Source of the DNA: an uncultured Lachnospiraceae bacterium
Lineage (GTDB): Bacteria > Bacillota > Clostridia > Lachnospirales > Lachnospiraceae
Length of the DNA: 35,262 bases
Assembly (NCBI GenBank): GCA_934330725.1
Contig: CAKRGM010000026.1
Coordinates: forward strand, 1 to 35,262
Reading direction: 5' to 3'
Part shown: piece after piece, positions 1 through 8,084 of the stretch
Layout of the letters: the number at the start of each line of letters is the position of its first letter
Numbering within the stretch: the stretch's first letter is position 1
The notes under the pieces: model-generated
Databases searched by the model: none
The model's input: only the letters and a program-made list of their open reading frames with translations
Told to the model about the DNA's origin: nothing
Program-made: the position numbers and the translations under genes

Positions 1-78
1 TTATTCATTCCTGCCTGTATATTATTGTACTGTGGCTGATTATTCATTCCTGCCTGTACATTATTATACTGTGGCTGT
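1..78 (-). repeat. 39-bp tandem coding repeat, at least two copies
   Basis: Positions 1-39 and 40-78 are near-identical 39-bp units encoding NNQPQYNNIQAGM and NNQPQYNNVQAGM. The array continues past the left edge, so the copy number is unknown. Confidence 0.8.
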
Positions 79-698
79 GTACCATATGGTGCCTGATTAC
101 CATTGTATGCGCCATTATTATACATATTATTATATGCACCATTCATTGAATACTGTGACTGCTGGCTGTAGTAATTGCCGTTTGAAACTTTTCTTGTCAG
201 CGCAACTATTGATGTTATGGATAATACAACAAAGACAGCAGTTGCAATAAGAAGTACTATTATAGATACATATGCCATATCCTGAGCATCATAATAATCA
301 GATAAAGATACTCCATCTGTCGTATAATATGAATCTTCTAAATAGTATGAAGCTGTTGCATGCAGGAATTTATAATATTTTATAGGTATAATATTACCTA
401 TAAGGCATCCTGCAATTGCTATTGTTCTGCCGACCGTTGCTGCTGCACTGGTACATTTGCAATTAATCAGACTGAAAATAACACAAATAACCATAGCTGC
501 AAGAAATGAATAATATAAATAACATAAAACTGTTATTTTTTGCATTGCAGTCTTATAAAAATATGCTGAATGAGTTGCTTTGCTTGCTCCTGAAAATGAT
601 ATATATACCGTCAGAGCAGATATCGCTATCAATGTCGTTATAAATATAATCACCCTGAATACAATCTGCAGTTTCTTTTGTGTACCTGTTAATTCCAT
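1..698 (-). CDS. Membrane protein with Asn/Gln/Tyr-rich repeat tail (C-terminus off the window)
   Basis: The frame is open from an ATG at 698 (GGAGG about 5 bases upstream) to the left edge, about 232 codons, with no stop, so the gene is cut by the window. I do not recognise the family. The sequence shows a hydrophobic segment near residues 10-35, another around 60-80, a short one near 100-115 and a fourth around 150-180. After the last comes a polar tail rich in Tyr, Asn, Gln and Gly. The tail ends in a tandem 13-residue repeat (39 nt), unit NNQPQYNNIQAGM, of which two copies lie at 1-78 and more may follow outside. It is likely a multi-pass protein with a cytoplasmic or surface low-complexity tail. 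It has its own candidate promoter and lies downstream of the HD-hydrolase gene. The style of the tail resembles that of the zinc-ribbon protein at 8085-10022. Confidence 0.7.
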   Translation of the reverse strand, partial: MELTGTQKKLQIVFRVIIFITTLIAISALTVYISFSGASKATHSAYFYKTAMQKITVLCYLYYSFLAAMVICVIFSLINCKCTSAAATVGRTIAIAGCLIGNIIPIKYYKFLHATASYYLEDSYYTTDGVSLSDYYDAQDMAYVSIIVLLIATAVFVVLSITSIVALTRKVSNGNYYSQQSQYSMNGAYNNMYNNGAYNGNQAPYGTQPQYNNVQAGMNNQPQYNNIQAGMN

Positions 699-741
699 TT
701 TTACCTCCGGATTTATCTTTTTTTATAGTATATCTTATATT

Positions 742-769
742 ATTTTACATTTTTTTTAGAAATTTACAA
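742..769 (-). promoter_or_regulatory. Candidate promoter of the repeat-tail membrane protein
   Basis: On the minus strand a TTGTAA -35 (764-769) and TAAAAT -10 (742-747) are 16 bases apart, about 45 bases upstream of the start at 698. The region is very AT-rich, so chance matches are possible. Confidence 0.4.
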
Positions 770-786
770 TAGATTTTTCTATTTTA

Positions 787-1641
787 TTAATATAATTTAT
801 TAATATATTTAACTATGTCTTCTTTTATTTCGCAAAGCTGTGTATTGGTTCTGTCATTGAGCGAGACAAACTCCAGAAGCTTATATATATACCCCTGTCT
901 GTCAAGTATTCTGTAACTTATGTTATACACAAGCTCATATGCAAGTGAGATATGGCCTGCCAGATTATCTATGGCCGTACACTTATTTTTTCTTAAAACT
1001 GCACTGTGATTCCTTAAGTCCTGCATAACTGCATCAGAAATTTCCGATGTAAGTATCTGTTCCTTTGAAACCGAGTATATCTGTTCTAAAGGTGTCATGC
1101 AATTAACCTTTATTATATCTATCTTGTCGGCATCCCTTAACAAATCCGAAAACATTTTCGTTCTTTTATCCATTTCAGGAAGCCTGAAAACATTGTGATA
1201 CTTTACCGCCTTATATATAAGCATAAGCTCACTGTCAGCCTTTACATTTTCTGTGTTTACAGTTTTTCCATTTGCATTTTCATCACCAATATATGCTGCA
1301 TCAGCAATATCAGCCTGTCGGCAGTCATCAATATAATCCTTTAAATGTCCATCATTAAAAAGTACTTTCACGCTGCATTCCGCATGATTAACTGACTTCG
1401 CATCGTTTAATGTTCCAAAACGTTTAAGCTGCTCGAACCTCCCAACATCATGAAGAAGTCCGAGCAGCCATGCCAGATCAATATCATCTTTGTCAAAATT
1501 AAGCCCTCTTGCAATTTCATCACATATATCAGCAACTCTGTAAGTGTGATCTATCTTAAGTTTTATAAGATTATCCTTATCATTGTATAATACTGTGTAA
1601 TTCCTGAAAGCTTTTAAAGCTTTTTCTCTGTCGATTTTCAT
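787..1641 (-). CDS. HD domain phosphohydrolase
   Basis: A 284-residue soluble protein of the metal-dependent HD superfamily, which hydrolyses phosphate esters of nucleotides or related small molecules. The metal-binding signature is clear: an early His (DHTYRV, about residue 35), the His-Asp pair in GLLHDVGRFEQ near residue 65, a downstream His (VNHAECS, near 85) and a late Asp (LRDADKIDI, near 170). The substrate cannot be told from sequence. I chose the ATG at 1641 because AAGG lies 7-8 bases upstream; an in-frame TTG two codons earlier is the alternative. It is the last gene of a four-gene run, 36 bases after lgt, and probably shares the promoter ahead of the antiporter gene. Confidence 0.85.
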   Translation of the reverse strand: MKIDREKALKAFRNYTVLYNDKDNLIKLKIDHTYRVADICDEIARGLNFDKDDIDLAWLLGLLHDVGRFEQLKRFGTLNDAKSVNHAECSVKVLFNDGHLKDYIDDCRQADIADAAYIGDENANGKTVNTENVKADSELMLIYKAVKYHNVFRLPEMDKRTKMFSDLLRDADKIDIIKVNCMTPLEQIYSVSKEQILTSEISDAVMQDLRNHSAVLRKNKCTAIDNLAGHISLAYELVYNISYRILDRQGYIYKLLEFVSLNDRTNTQLCEIKEDIVKYINKLY

Positions 1642-1677
1642 TTGCAAGCCTTATTTGATCCTTTCATACATATCTGT

Positions 1678-2454
1678 TTAATCATCTGTTTTAACTCTGC
1701 TTTTCCTATGATTTACTACATATACGATTATACCGGCTGCTACTATAAATATAGATATAAACTGTGATGTCGACAGTACGCCAACCTCACCTCTGTAATC
1801 ATTTCTAAAGAACTCTATTATGAAGCGTCCGATTCCATATAATATAAGATAAAGACATCCGACATCACCTGTTTTTCCTTTTTTAGTTCTTTTTAATGAA
1901 GCTGCAAACATAATAAGTACCGTTGCAATAGCAAAGTCACCTGCTGCAGATATAATCTGTGTCGGAATAAGCTTTACCCCTGCCGGTGCCAGTCCTCCTT
2001 CCGGGAAAACAACACCCAGTGCCGAATCTGTCTCACGTCCGTAACAGCATCCTGCAAGGAAGCACCCAATACGACCAAAACCCTGGGCAATGGCAAGTTC
2101 AGGCAGAATAATGTCAAAATATTCCATAAACTTAAGTTTCTTAATATGGCAATAAACAAGTGCAATCAGAACTCCTGTAATTATTCCTCCATACACAACA
2201 AATCCGCTTGAACTGAAATATTGTGCCGGCGCTTTAATAAAGTCTTTAAATTCAACTATTATATAAAGAACCTTTGCACCTATAAAACCTCCAATCCCAA
2301 CAAGAACTGCCATATCAAATACAGCATCTTTACTGAGACCGTTTTTTTCAGCCCTCATTTCGCCAATTAATAATGCAATTATAAAACCAATCCCGATCAT
2401 CAGTCCATATCCATGTACTGTAAAACTGCCAATTGAAAACAAATCCGGTTTCAT
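1678..2454 (-). CDS. lgt: Prolipoprotein diacylglyceryl transferase
   Basis: Lgt moves a diacylglyceryl group from phosphatidylglycerol to the lipobox cysteine of prolipoproteins, the first step of lipoprotein maturation at the cytoplasmic membrane. The 258-residue protein has the family's multi-pass layout, the N-terminal HGYGLMIGIGF motif with the essential His, and the Lgt signature around residues 142-155 in the Clostridia form (GRIGCFLAGCCYG instead of GRIGNFING). The C-terminal YGIGRFIIEFFR segment is also typical. AGGAG sits 7 bases before the ATG. It lies 21 bases after the YkgJ-like gene and 36 bases before the HD-hydrolase gene in one operon. Lgt is normally single-copy and essential or near-essential in Gram-positives. 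No anomalies seen. Confidence 0.96.
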   Translation of the reverse strand: MKPDLFSIGSFTVHGYGLMIGIGFIIALLIGEMRAEKNGLSKDAVFDMAVLVGIGGFIGAKVLYIIVEFKDFIKAPAQYFSSSGFVVYGGIITGVLIALVYCHIKKLKFMEYFDIILPELAIAQGFGRIGCFLAGCCYGRETDSALGVVFPEGGLAPAGVKLIPTQIISAAGDFAIATVLIMFAASLKRTKKGKTGDVGCLYLILYGIGRFIIEFFRNDYRGEVGVLSTSQFISIFIVAAGIIVYVVNHRKSRVKTDD

Positions 2455-2475
2455 ATATTTACTCCTAATATTTAT

Positions 2476-3186
2476 TTAATCCATTCCAAGTGCCTTTACA
2501 GCCGTATCAAGACGCGCATAGAACTGATCATAAAAGCTTATATTACTGTCATATGGTGTTGTAAAAAACACCTTTATAGTATACATACATATCGTTTTGA
2601 CCTGAGTAGCCGCTGTTCCTGCAAAATCCGGTTCCTTAGCCGCTTTTACATTTATCTGGCTGACTGCTGCTTCAATTTTCTTTATATACATATGCCATTT
2701 AATAATAAATCTGTTATATATATCAATTTCTTTTACATCAAGCCACTTTCTGACTTTAATCTTACTGAGATTATCTTTATGGCACTGCTCCTTCTGCAGG
2801 ATATATTTGAATGAATCCGCACTTTCCCAATATCTTCCTAATGGAAACAGCCTGCAAATCCCAGGTCTGTACCCATGAATCGTACACCTTTGTTCATTAC
2901 TAAGAAAAGCACACTGGTTTTCTGCCGCATTCATTTTCAGGTTTGGCAGAATGATTCCATCAACAACATTTAATTCGACTCTGTCTGCAAGTAATTCTGA
3001 AAATGACACGTTAAGTCCCGTAGTAAGCCTGTAAACATCATACGGATCAAGTATTATTGTACTTCCCATTCCATGACAGCATACTGAACGGCATCCATTG
3101 CAATTGTTTGTATCGGCTTTGACCATGTCGTTTTCCGAATACAGCTTTCCATCTGATATCTCATCCAGTGTACAGTTTCTGATCAT
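2476..3186 (-). CDS. YkgJ-family cysteine-cluster (zinc/iron-chelating) protein
   Basis: A 236-residue soluble protein with the YkgJ-type metal-binding cysteine cluster. The first group is CNGCRSVCCHGMG near residues 29-41; later cysteines lie in QCAFL, RCTIHGYRPGICRLFPLG (about 90-117) and EQCHKD. The family is thought to bind Zn or Fe; its biochemical role is not established. The domain occupies the first two thirds, and the rest is a helical tail without recognisable motifs. It is the second gene of the antiporter-YkgJ-lgt-HD operon, 32 bases after the antiporter gene and 21 bases before lgt. A distant AAAGG supports the ATG at 3186, so the start is less certain than its neighbours'. Confidence 0.88.
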   Translation of the reverse strand: MIRNCTLDEISDGKLYSENDMVKADTNNCNGCRSVCCHGMGSTIILDPYDVYRLTTGLNVSFSELLADRVELNVVDGIILPNLKMNAAENQCAFLSNEQRCTIHGYRPGICRLFPLGRYWESADSFKYILQKEQCHKDNLSKIKVRKWLDVKEIDIYNRFIIKWHMYIKKIEAAVSQINVKAAKEPDFAGTAATQVKTICMYTIKVFFTTPYDSNISFYDQFYARLDTAVKALGMD

Positions 3187-3218
3187 ATAATAACCATGCC
3201 TTTCAAAATAATATAATT

Positions 3219-4487
3219 TTATTTATCATCCTGTCCCAGCTTTTCCATTCTTTCCTGGTAATCTACAATGCCTGAAGGTCCAGTCTGTTCATCTGCCTCT
3301 GTTTCATTCTTATCCTTATAGACAAGTTTTAATAAAATAGGTGTTACAATTGTTGTCACAAGAACCATTACTACTACAGGTCCCATTATATTCGTTCCCA
3401 TAAGACCTACTGCCTCACCCTTTGATGCAACTATAAGTGCTACTTCACCTCTCGATATCATACCAACACCTATACGTACTGACTGCTTGTTAGTATATTT
3501 ACATAACTCAGCACCAAGACCACAGCCTACTACCTTTGTAAGTATTGCAATAACACTTAAAATAACTGTAAAAAGAATAATATTTCCTGTCATCTTTGGA
3601 AGACTTACTTTTAAACCTATACTTGCAAAGAACACAGGTGATAAAAGAAGATATGACAATGTATTAAACCTTGACTGCAGATATGGTGAACGAGCCGTAT
3701 TGGAAATGATAAGACCGCCAATATATGCACCTGTAATATCTGCGACACCAAACCACGCTTCTGCTACATATGACATTACAAGACAGAATACAAAAGCAAT
3801 AATTGTATGTCTGTGCCTTGCTTTGTCAGCATTTTCTGTCCATGACTTGAATAACTTGTAAAATACAAAGCCTGCTACAGCCGCAAATGCAAAGAAACCT
3901 ACAACCTTAAGAAGAACAACAGCTACATTTACAGATGAATCCGCAAGACTTGTAATAATTGTGAGTGCTACAATACCAAGAATATCATCAATAATAGCTG
4001 CACCCAGTATTGCATTACCTGACTTTGTTTTAAGTTTTCCAATCTCTTTAAGTGTTTCAACAGTAATACTAACTGAAGTAGCTGTCAGTATAACACCTAT
4101 AAACATATTCTGAAGGAATATACTGCATTGTGCATCTGACTCTATCATACCCGGACGATTAAAGAAACAGGCTACCCCAAACCCTCCGGCTATAGGTACA
4201 AGAACACCTATTAAAGCGATAATAAATGAAGCTTTACCACTTTGTTTAAGTTCTTTAATATCTGTCTCAAGACCTGCGCAGAACATAAGCACAATTACGC
4301 CTATCTCAGCAATATTATTTAAGAAATCGCTATCTGCTATAATACCAAACATTGCCGGTCCTAAAAGCAGACCTGCAAGCAGCGCACCTACTACCTGCGG
4401 CATCTGGACTCTCTTTGTTGCAAGCCCCAGAACCTTTGTACATAATAAGATTATAGCCAAGTCTAATAAAAACCTGTAGCTTTCCAT
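3219..4487 (-). CDS. Cation:proton antiporter, CPA2 (Kef/NapA-like) family
   Basis: A 422-residue integral membrane protein of the monovalent cation:proton antiporter-2 family, exchanging K+ or Na+ for H+ across the cytoplasmic membrane. It has about 12 hydrophobic segments from residue 5 to 395. Family landmarks include the VGALLAGLLLGP start, the ATSVSITVETLKE segment, the IIDDILGIV motif near residue 166 with the paired Asp expected in the ion path, and the GMISRGEVALIVA segment late in the domain. It lacks the C-terminal TrkA-N/RCK regulatory domain of full KefB/C and ends in a short acidic tail. It is the first gene of a four-gene operon, with AGGAGG 9 bases before its ATG and a candidate promoter at 4546-4574. 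Ion specificity cannot be decided. Confidence 0.92.
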   Translation of the reverse strand: MESYRFLLDLAIILLCTKVLGLATKRVQMPQVVGALLAGLLLGPAMFGIIADSDFLNNIAEIGVIVLMFCAGLETDIKELKQSGKASFIIALIGVLVPIAGGFGVACFFNRPGMIESDAQCSIFLQNMFIGVILTATSVSITVETLKEIGKLKTKSGNAILGAAIIDDILGIVALTIITSLADSSVNVAVVLLKVVGFFAFAAVAGFVFYKLFKSWTENADKARHRHTIIAFVFCLVMSYVAEAWFGVADITGAYIGGLIISNTARSPYLQSRFNTLSYLLLSPVFFASIGLKVSLPKMTGNIILFTVILSVIAILTKVVGCGLGAELCKYTNKQSVRIGVGMISRGEVALIVASKGEAVGLMGTNIMGPVVVMVLVTTIVTPILLKLVYKDKNETEADEQTGPSGIVDYQERMEKLGQDDK

Positions 4488-4545
4488 TTAAATCATCCTC
4501 CTGTTGTCCGTTTGTAATGTTAATATGTTTATTTAAACTTAATAC

Positions 4546-4574
4546 ATTTTAACATTTGGTCATTTATAAATCAA
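4546..4574 (-). promoter_or_regulatory. Candidate promoter of the antiporter-YkgJ-lgt-HD operon
   Basis: Minus-strand -35 TTGATT (4569-4574) and -10 TAAAAT (4546-4551) with a 17-base spacer, about 55 bases upstream of the antiporter start. Confidence 0.5.
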
Positions 4575-4681
4575 TTTATTTTATGAATGACATCCACCTG
4601 TTATTCCCCATATAAAATCACTTAAAATATCTCTTTTTTATATATTAAAAAAGATTTATTAATTTCATGTTATTACTCAAA

Positions 4682-4743
4682 ATAAAATAACAAGGACTGC
4701 CCACCGGATGATTTGTCCTCAACCAGTTAGACCGTCCCTGACT
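4682..4743 (-). terminator. Possible terminator or structured region after the kinase gene
   Basis: On the minus strand, CAGGGACGG and CAGTCCTTG can pair (one G-U and one G-A mismatch) around a GC-richer interior, followed by TTATTTTATTTT. It lies directly downstream of the kinase stop. The pairing is imperfect, so this is tentative. Confidence 0.35.
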
Positions 4744-4759
4744 TATAAACTACATACAA

Positions 4760-5365
4760 TTATTTTTCTGCCTGCATTGTTCTGCTTAATGTTTCTTTAA
4801 TTCTGACCATTGACTCATCAAATTCTTCTTCGTTTGAATTCTTGAATACAAGGAAACTGTCTTCCTGAGTCTCATCCTTAAGATTAACAGGAGGTTCAAA
4901 ATTACATGATGCAATGTATTCATCCCAATGCTCAAGCTTCCATGTATCTCTGTCTGAATTTCTTGCTATCATACGCTGATGAACGACTTCCGGATCAGTC
5001 TCAACCCATATTGTAACAAGTGTTGCATTCTTTTCTGCAAGCTTTGCCTTTAAATTCTTAATATATTCCATGTCACGGATTTCTCTTGTAAATGGAGCAT
5101 TAATAAGAACGATGTCATCATATTCTAATGCTTCTAATGCAAGATCCACTACACAATCATATTCATAATTTCTTATATTCTCTTCAAAAAAATCGCTGCT
5201 TCTGTTATATGGCTGGCCAGCTACAACAAATATCTGCTTGGATAATGTAATAAGAGTATCCTTATCAAGATAAACAACATGCTTAAGATTCTTAGCAAGT
5301 TCTTTTGAAATGTATGTCTTTCCACATGCTGGAGGTGATGTAACCAAAATTAATTTTTTTACCAT
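4760..5365 (-). CDS. P-loop nucleotide kinase-like ATPase (AAA_33/zeta-toxin-like fold)
   Basis: A 201-residue cytoplasmic P-loop protein. The Walker A region is SPPACGKT near residues 9-16, followed by an LDKDT substrate-side motif and a VLINAPF strand in the Walker B position. The lid segment TDPEVVHQRMIARNSDRD carries the Arg residues typical of small-molecule kinases of this fold. The substrate is unknown. Members are often annotated as AAA-family ATPase, adenylate-kinase-like or zeta-toxin-like; no antitoxin partner is adjacent, so a toxin role is not supported. I chose the ATG at 5365, which has AAAGGAG about 11 bases upstream, over a longer reading that starts 13 codons earlier and has no ribosome binding site. 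It appears monocistronic. Confidence 0.8.
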   Translation of the reverse strand: MVKKLILVTSPPACGKTYISKELAKNLKHVVYLDKDTLITLSKQIFVVAGQPYNRSSDFFEENIRNYEYDCVVDLALEALEYDDIVLINAPFTREIRDMEYIKNLKAKLAEKNATLVTIWVETDPEVVHQRMIARNSDRDTWKLEHWDEYIASCNFEPPVNLKDETQEDSFLVFKNSNEEEFDESMVRIKETLSRTMQAEK

Positions 5366-5409
5366 AATAAATATATCTCCTTTGTTGCTTAAATTTGTAT
5401 GCAATAATT

Positions 5410-5432
5410 ATTATAACATATGCACTAGTACA
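5410..5432 (-). promoter_or_regulatory. Extended -10 promoter with adjacent dyad, kinase gene
   Basis: The minus strand reads TGTTATAAT (5410-5418), an extended -10. Immediately upstream is the imperfect palindrome TGTACTAGTGCA (5421-5432), which could bind a repressor. There is no good -35. Confidence 0.45.
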
Positions 5433-5594
5433 TCGTTTTGTAAATAACGGAACTAAAAATGCAGAATGCATCTTTGAACCTGTTATTTTAAAATCAATAT
5501 ACCAGATAGCCTGTACTTTTTTGTCTATATTATTATAATGATTGTCACTGCTAAAATCAATAAAAAATTTAAAAAACAAATATTATTTTAATTT

Positions 5595-6944
5595 TTAATC
5601 TTTTTTTAGCTTTATATTTTGATTAATTTTTTTCATGATAATAAAATACATCACAACAACACACGTTGCTGCAATAAGCCACGCTGCCTGATCTGCATAA
5701 CATGCGGCGATAAATCCAAGCTCAGGAATTACCCACAATGACATAACTCCTCTTGCAAACAATTCACTTACACCGGCTATCATTGATAATCCACTATAAC
5801 CGAGCCCCTGTATGGACATCCTGACATTATTAAGTATTGCAAGAAATACATAAAATGGTCCTGCACATGCTAAGAACTTTGCTGTAAGTGCAATTACATC
5901 TGTCTGGTCCTTATCTACAAATATGAGTGAAATATCTGCACCCCATATAATAAGCACTACTGCTACTACGACAGAATATACCACGCTGACAAACACTGCA
6001 CTGAACACACCCTTACCTATACGTTCAACTTTACCGGCGCCCAGATTCTGACCGCAGTATGTTGAAGATGCTGTAGCAAACGCATCATACGGGCACATTG
6101 CAAACTGCTTAATCTTTCCACCTACAGAAACAACTGAAACATAAATATCTCCAAGCAGATTTACAGAAGCCTGCATCATTATGCTTCCAATTGCTGTTAT
6201 TGAATACTGAAGTCCCATTGGCACTCCCATAACAATAAGCGTCTTACAAAAGCCTTTGTCGAATCTGCGCTCGTCATGCTGTGTTCTCAATATATCATAT
6301 CTTTTTTTCATATATACCAGACAAAGAGCACCAGCTACTCCCTGAGCTATGATAGTTGCAAGTCCTGCCCCGGCTATTCCCCACTTAAACACTATGATAA
6401 ACAGCAGATCAAGAACAATATTTATAACAGTAGCAACTACAAGGAAATAAAACGGAGTTTTACTATCGCCCATTGCCCTTATTATTCCTGAGACAATATT
6501 ATATAAAAATGTAAATGGAATACCAATAAATATTACAATCAGATAAATATAGGCACCTTCATAAAACTGTTCCGGTGTTTTCATAAGTGTAAGAATCGGC
6601 CTGCAAAGTATTACAGTTGCTATTGTCATTATTATTGAAAATACTACTGATAAATAGGCTGCATTCATTACATATTTACGCATATTTGAGTATTTTCCGG
6701 CTCCGAACTGCTGTGCCACAGGAATTGCAAATCCGCAGCAGGTTCCTGTACAGAAACCTATTATTAAAAATGTAATGGAGCCTGTTGCTCCTACTGATGA
6801 TAACGCTGATAATCCCAGATATTGTCCTACAATTATTGAATCAATCAGATTATACATCTGCTGCAGAATATTTCCAAACAGCAGCGGAATACTGAACTTA
6901 AGTATCAGCTGCATAGGACTCCCTACAGTCATATCCTTCGTCAT
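5595..6944 (-). CDS. MATE family efflux transporter
   Basis: A 449-residue membrane protein with 12 hydrophobic segments arranged as two homologous six-helix halves, the layout of the multidrug and toxic compound extrusion family. These export cationic drugs, flavins or other small molecules by Na+ or H+ antiport. Characteristic features are the MTKDMTVGSPMQLILKFSIP start, the LLFGNILQQMYNLIDSIIVGQYLG first helix and the second-half GVPMGLQYSITAIGSIMMQ segment. Substrate is not predictable. GAGGGGG lies about 8 bases before the ATG. It follows the fructokinase-family gene by 42 bases on the same strand and is probably co-transcribed with it. No clear terminator follows. Confidence 0.95.
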   Translation of the reverse strand: MTKDMTVGSPMQLILKFSIPLLFGNILQQMYNLIDSIIVGQYLGLSALSSVGATGSITFLIIGFCTGTCCGFAIPVAQQFGAGKYSNMRKYVMNAAYLSVVFSIIMTIATVILCRPILTLMKTPEQFYEGAYIYLIVIFIGIPFTFLYNIVSGIIRAMGDSKTPFYFLVVATVINIVLDLLFIIVFKWGIAGAGLATIIAQGVAGALCLVYMKKRYDILRTQHDERRFDKGFCKTLIVMGVPMGLQYSITAIGSIMMQASVNLLGDIYVSVVSVGGKIKQFAMCPYDAFATASSTYCGQNLGAGKVERIGKGVFSAVFVSVVYSVVVAVVLIIWGADISLIFVDKDQTDVIALTAKFLACAGPFYVFLAILNNVRMSIQGLGYSGLSMIAGVSELFARGVMSLWVIPELGFIAACYADQAAWLIAATCVVVMYFIIMKKINQNIKLKKD

Positions 6945-6986
6945 GTCAAAATCCCCCTCATTGTTGTATTTTAAAAAATCTTCATA

Positions 6987-7895
6987 TCATTCCGTGAATT
7001 CGGCTGCAACACGTTCAATGTCTTCCTTTGTTGCAAGATCATCTGTAAATGCACTGGCACTTCCAGCTACAAGTCCCATCCTTAACGCCTGCCTGTAATC
7101 ACCTGTAGAAAGATATCCTGCTAAAAATCCTGCCACCATGGAATCTCCTGCTCCAACCGGGTTAATAACCTCTCCATCCGGCGGATTACTTGTATATACC
7201 TGCCCATTTTCATCCACAAGCACTGCACCTTCATTTGCCATTGACACAAGAACATTTCTGGCTCCTGCTTCATGCATTTTTAATGCGTATGGTATAACCT
7301 CATCACGGCTTTTTAACTCCACTCCATATATTTCCCCAAGTTCATAATTATTAGGTTTAACAAGAAACGGAGCATACTTTAATACATTTACCAGAAGTTC
7401 ATTAGTTGCGTCAACAATTATTTTAACTTTTCTGCTGCTAAGATATTCCATTATATCACTGTATATTGTCTTTGGCATAACGTCAGGTATACTTCCTGCA
7501 AGTACAAGAATATCATCAGCTTTTAAAGCATCGAGCTTTTTATAGAGTTTTGCAATTGCCTCATCATCAATTTCAGGTCCCTGTCCATTGATTTCACTTG
7601 TCTTGTCTGCCCGCACCTTTACATTTATACGGGTAAGCCCTTCCTTTACTCTTATAAAGTCTGATCTGACTCCGGTAGCACTGACCATTTCCTGCAGTTT
7701 TTCTCCTGTAAAGCCCGCAATAAAACCAAGTGCCGTATTCTCATAGCCTAAATTCTTAAGTACCTTTGAAACATTTATGCCTTTTCCTCCGGCAAACAGT
7801 TTTTCATCTTTTGTACGGTTTACAAGCCCGACATTAAAACGGTCAACCGTTACAACATAATCAAGTGATGGATTAAATGTTACCGTATATATCAT
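6987..7895 (-). CDS. 1-phosphofructokinase-family hexose-phosphate kinase (PfkB fold)
   Basis: A 302-residue PfkB/ribokinase-fold enzyme of the 1-phosphofructokinase/LacC subfamily, which phosphorylates fructose-1-phosphate or tagatose-6-phosphate to the bisphosphate. Evidence: the MIYTVTFNPSLDYVV start, the FAGGKGINVS substrate motif near residue 35 (PfkB signature 1), and the NPVGAGDSMVAGFLAGY signature near 243-259 with the catalytic Asp. The ATG at 7895 is preceded by AAGGGG at good spacing, so it is preferred over a start six codons upstream. No fructose PTS gene or FruR-type regulator is adjacent, so the symbol fruK is not assigned. A terminator hairpin at 7948-7986 separates it from the upstream zinc-ribbon gene, leaving only about 50 bases for a promoter. 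It may therefore depend partly on read-through. Confidence 0.88.
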   Translation of the reverse strand: MIYTVTFNPSLDYVVTVDRFNVGLVNRTKDEKLFAGGKGINVSKVLKNLGYENTALGFIAGFTGEKLQEMVSATGVRSDFIRVKEGLTRINVKVRADKTSEINGQGPEIDDEAIAKLYKKLDALKADDILVLAGSIPDVMPKTIYSDIMEYLSSRKVKIIVDATNELLVNVLKYAPFLVKPNNYELGEIYGVELKSRDEVIPYALKMHEAGARNVLVSMANEGAVLVDENGQVYTSNPPDGEVINPVGAGDSMVAGFLAGYLSTGDYRQALRMGLVAGSASAFTDDLATKEDIERVAAEFTE

Positions 7896-7947
7896 TATCA
7901 GTTCCCCTTCCATTTTAATAAGCTGATTTTATTTATATGTTCACAAA

Positions 7948-7986
7948 AACCGGCATGTGGATGTTTAAATTTCCCACAAGCCGGTT
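7948..7986 (-). terminator. Rho-independent terminator after the zinc-ribbon protein gene
   Basis: The arms AACCGGC-T-TGTGG and CCACA-T-GCCGGTT (minus strand) form a 12-bp stem with one T-T mismatch, ending in a short T run (GCCGGTTTTTG). It lies about 100 bases after the stop at 8085. Confidence 0.75.
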
Positions 7987-8084
7987 AATGAATTTTCATA
8001 AAGCTATATCTGCTGGCATACACTTCCAGTTAATTTTATTCTCTGGCCATGCAGCTCATCATACTTTATTTTTACTTATGCCAA

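Noticed and set aside
32..250. Plus-strand frame of 72 residues at the left edge
   Set aside because: It is antisense to the Tyr/Asn-rich repeat tail of the membrane protein and only reflects its codon bias.
4760..5365. Zeta-type toxin of a toxin-antitoxin pair
   Set aside because: The P-loop fold fits, but no small antitoxin gene is adjacent, so a general kinase-like ATPase is the safer call.
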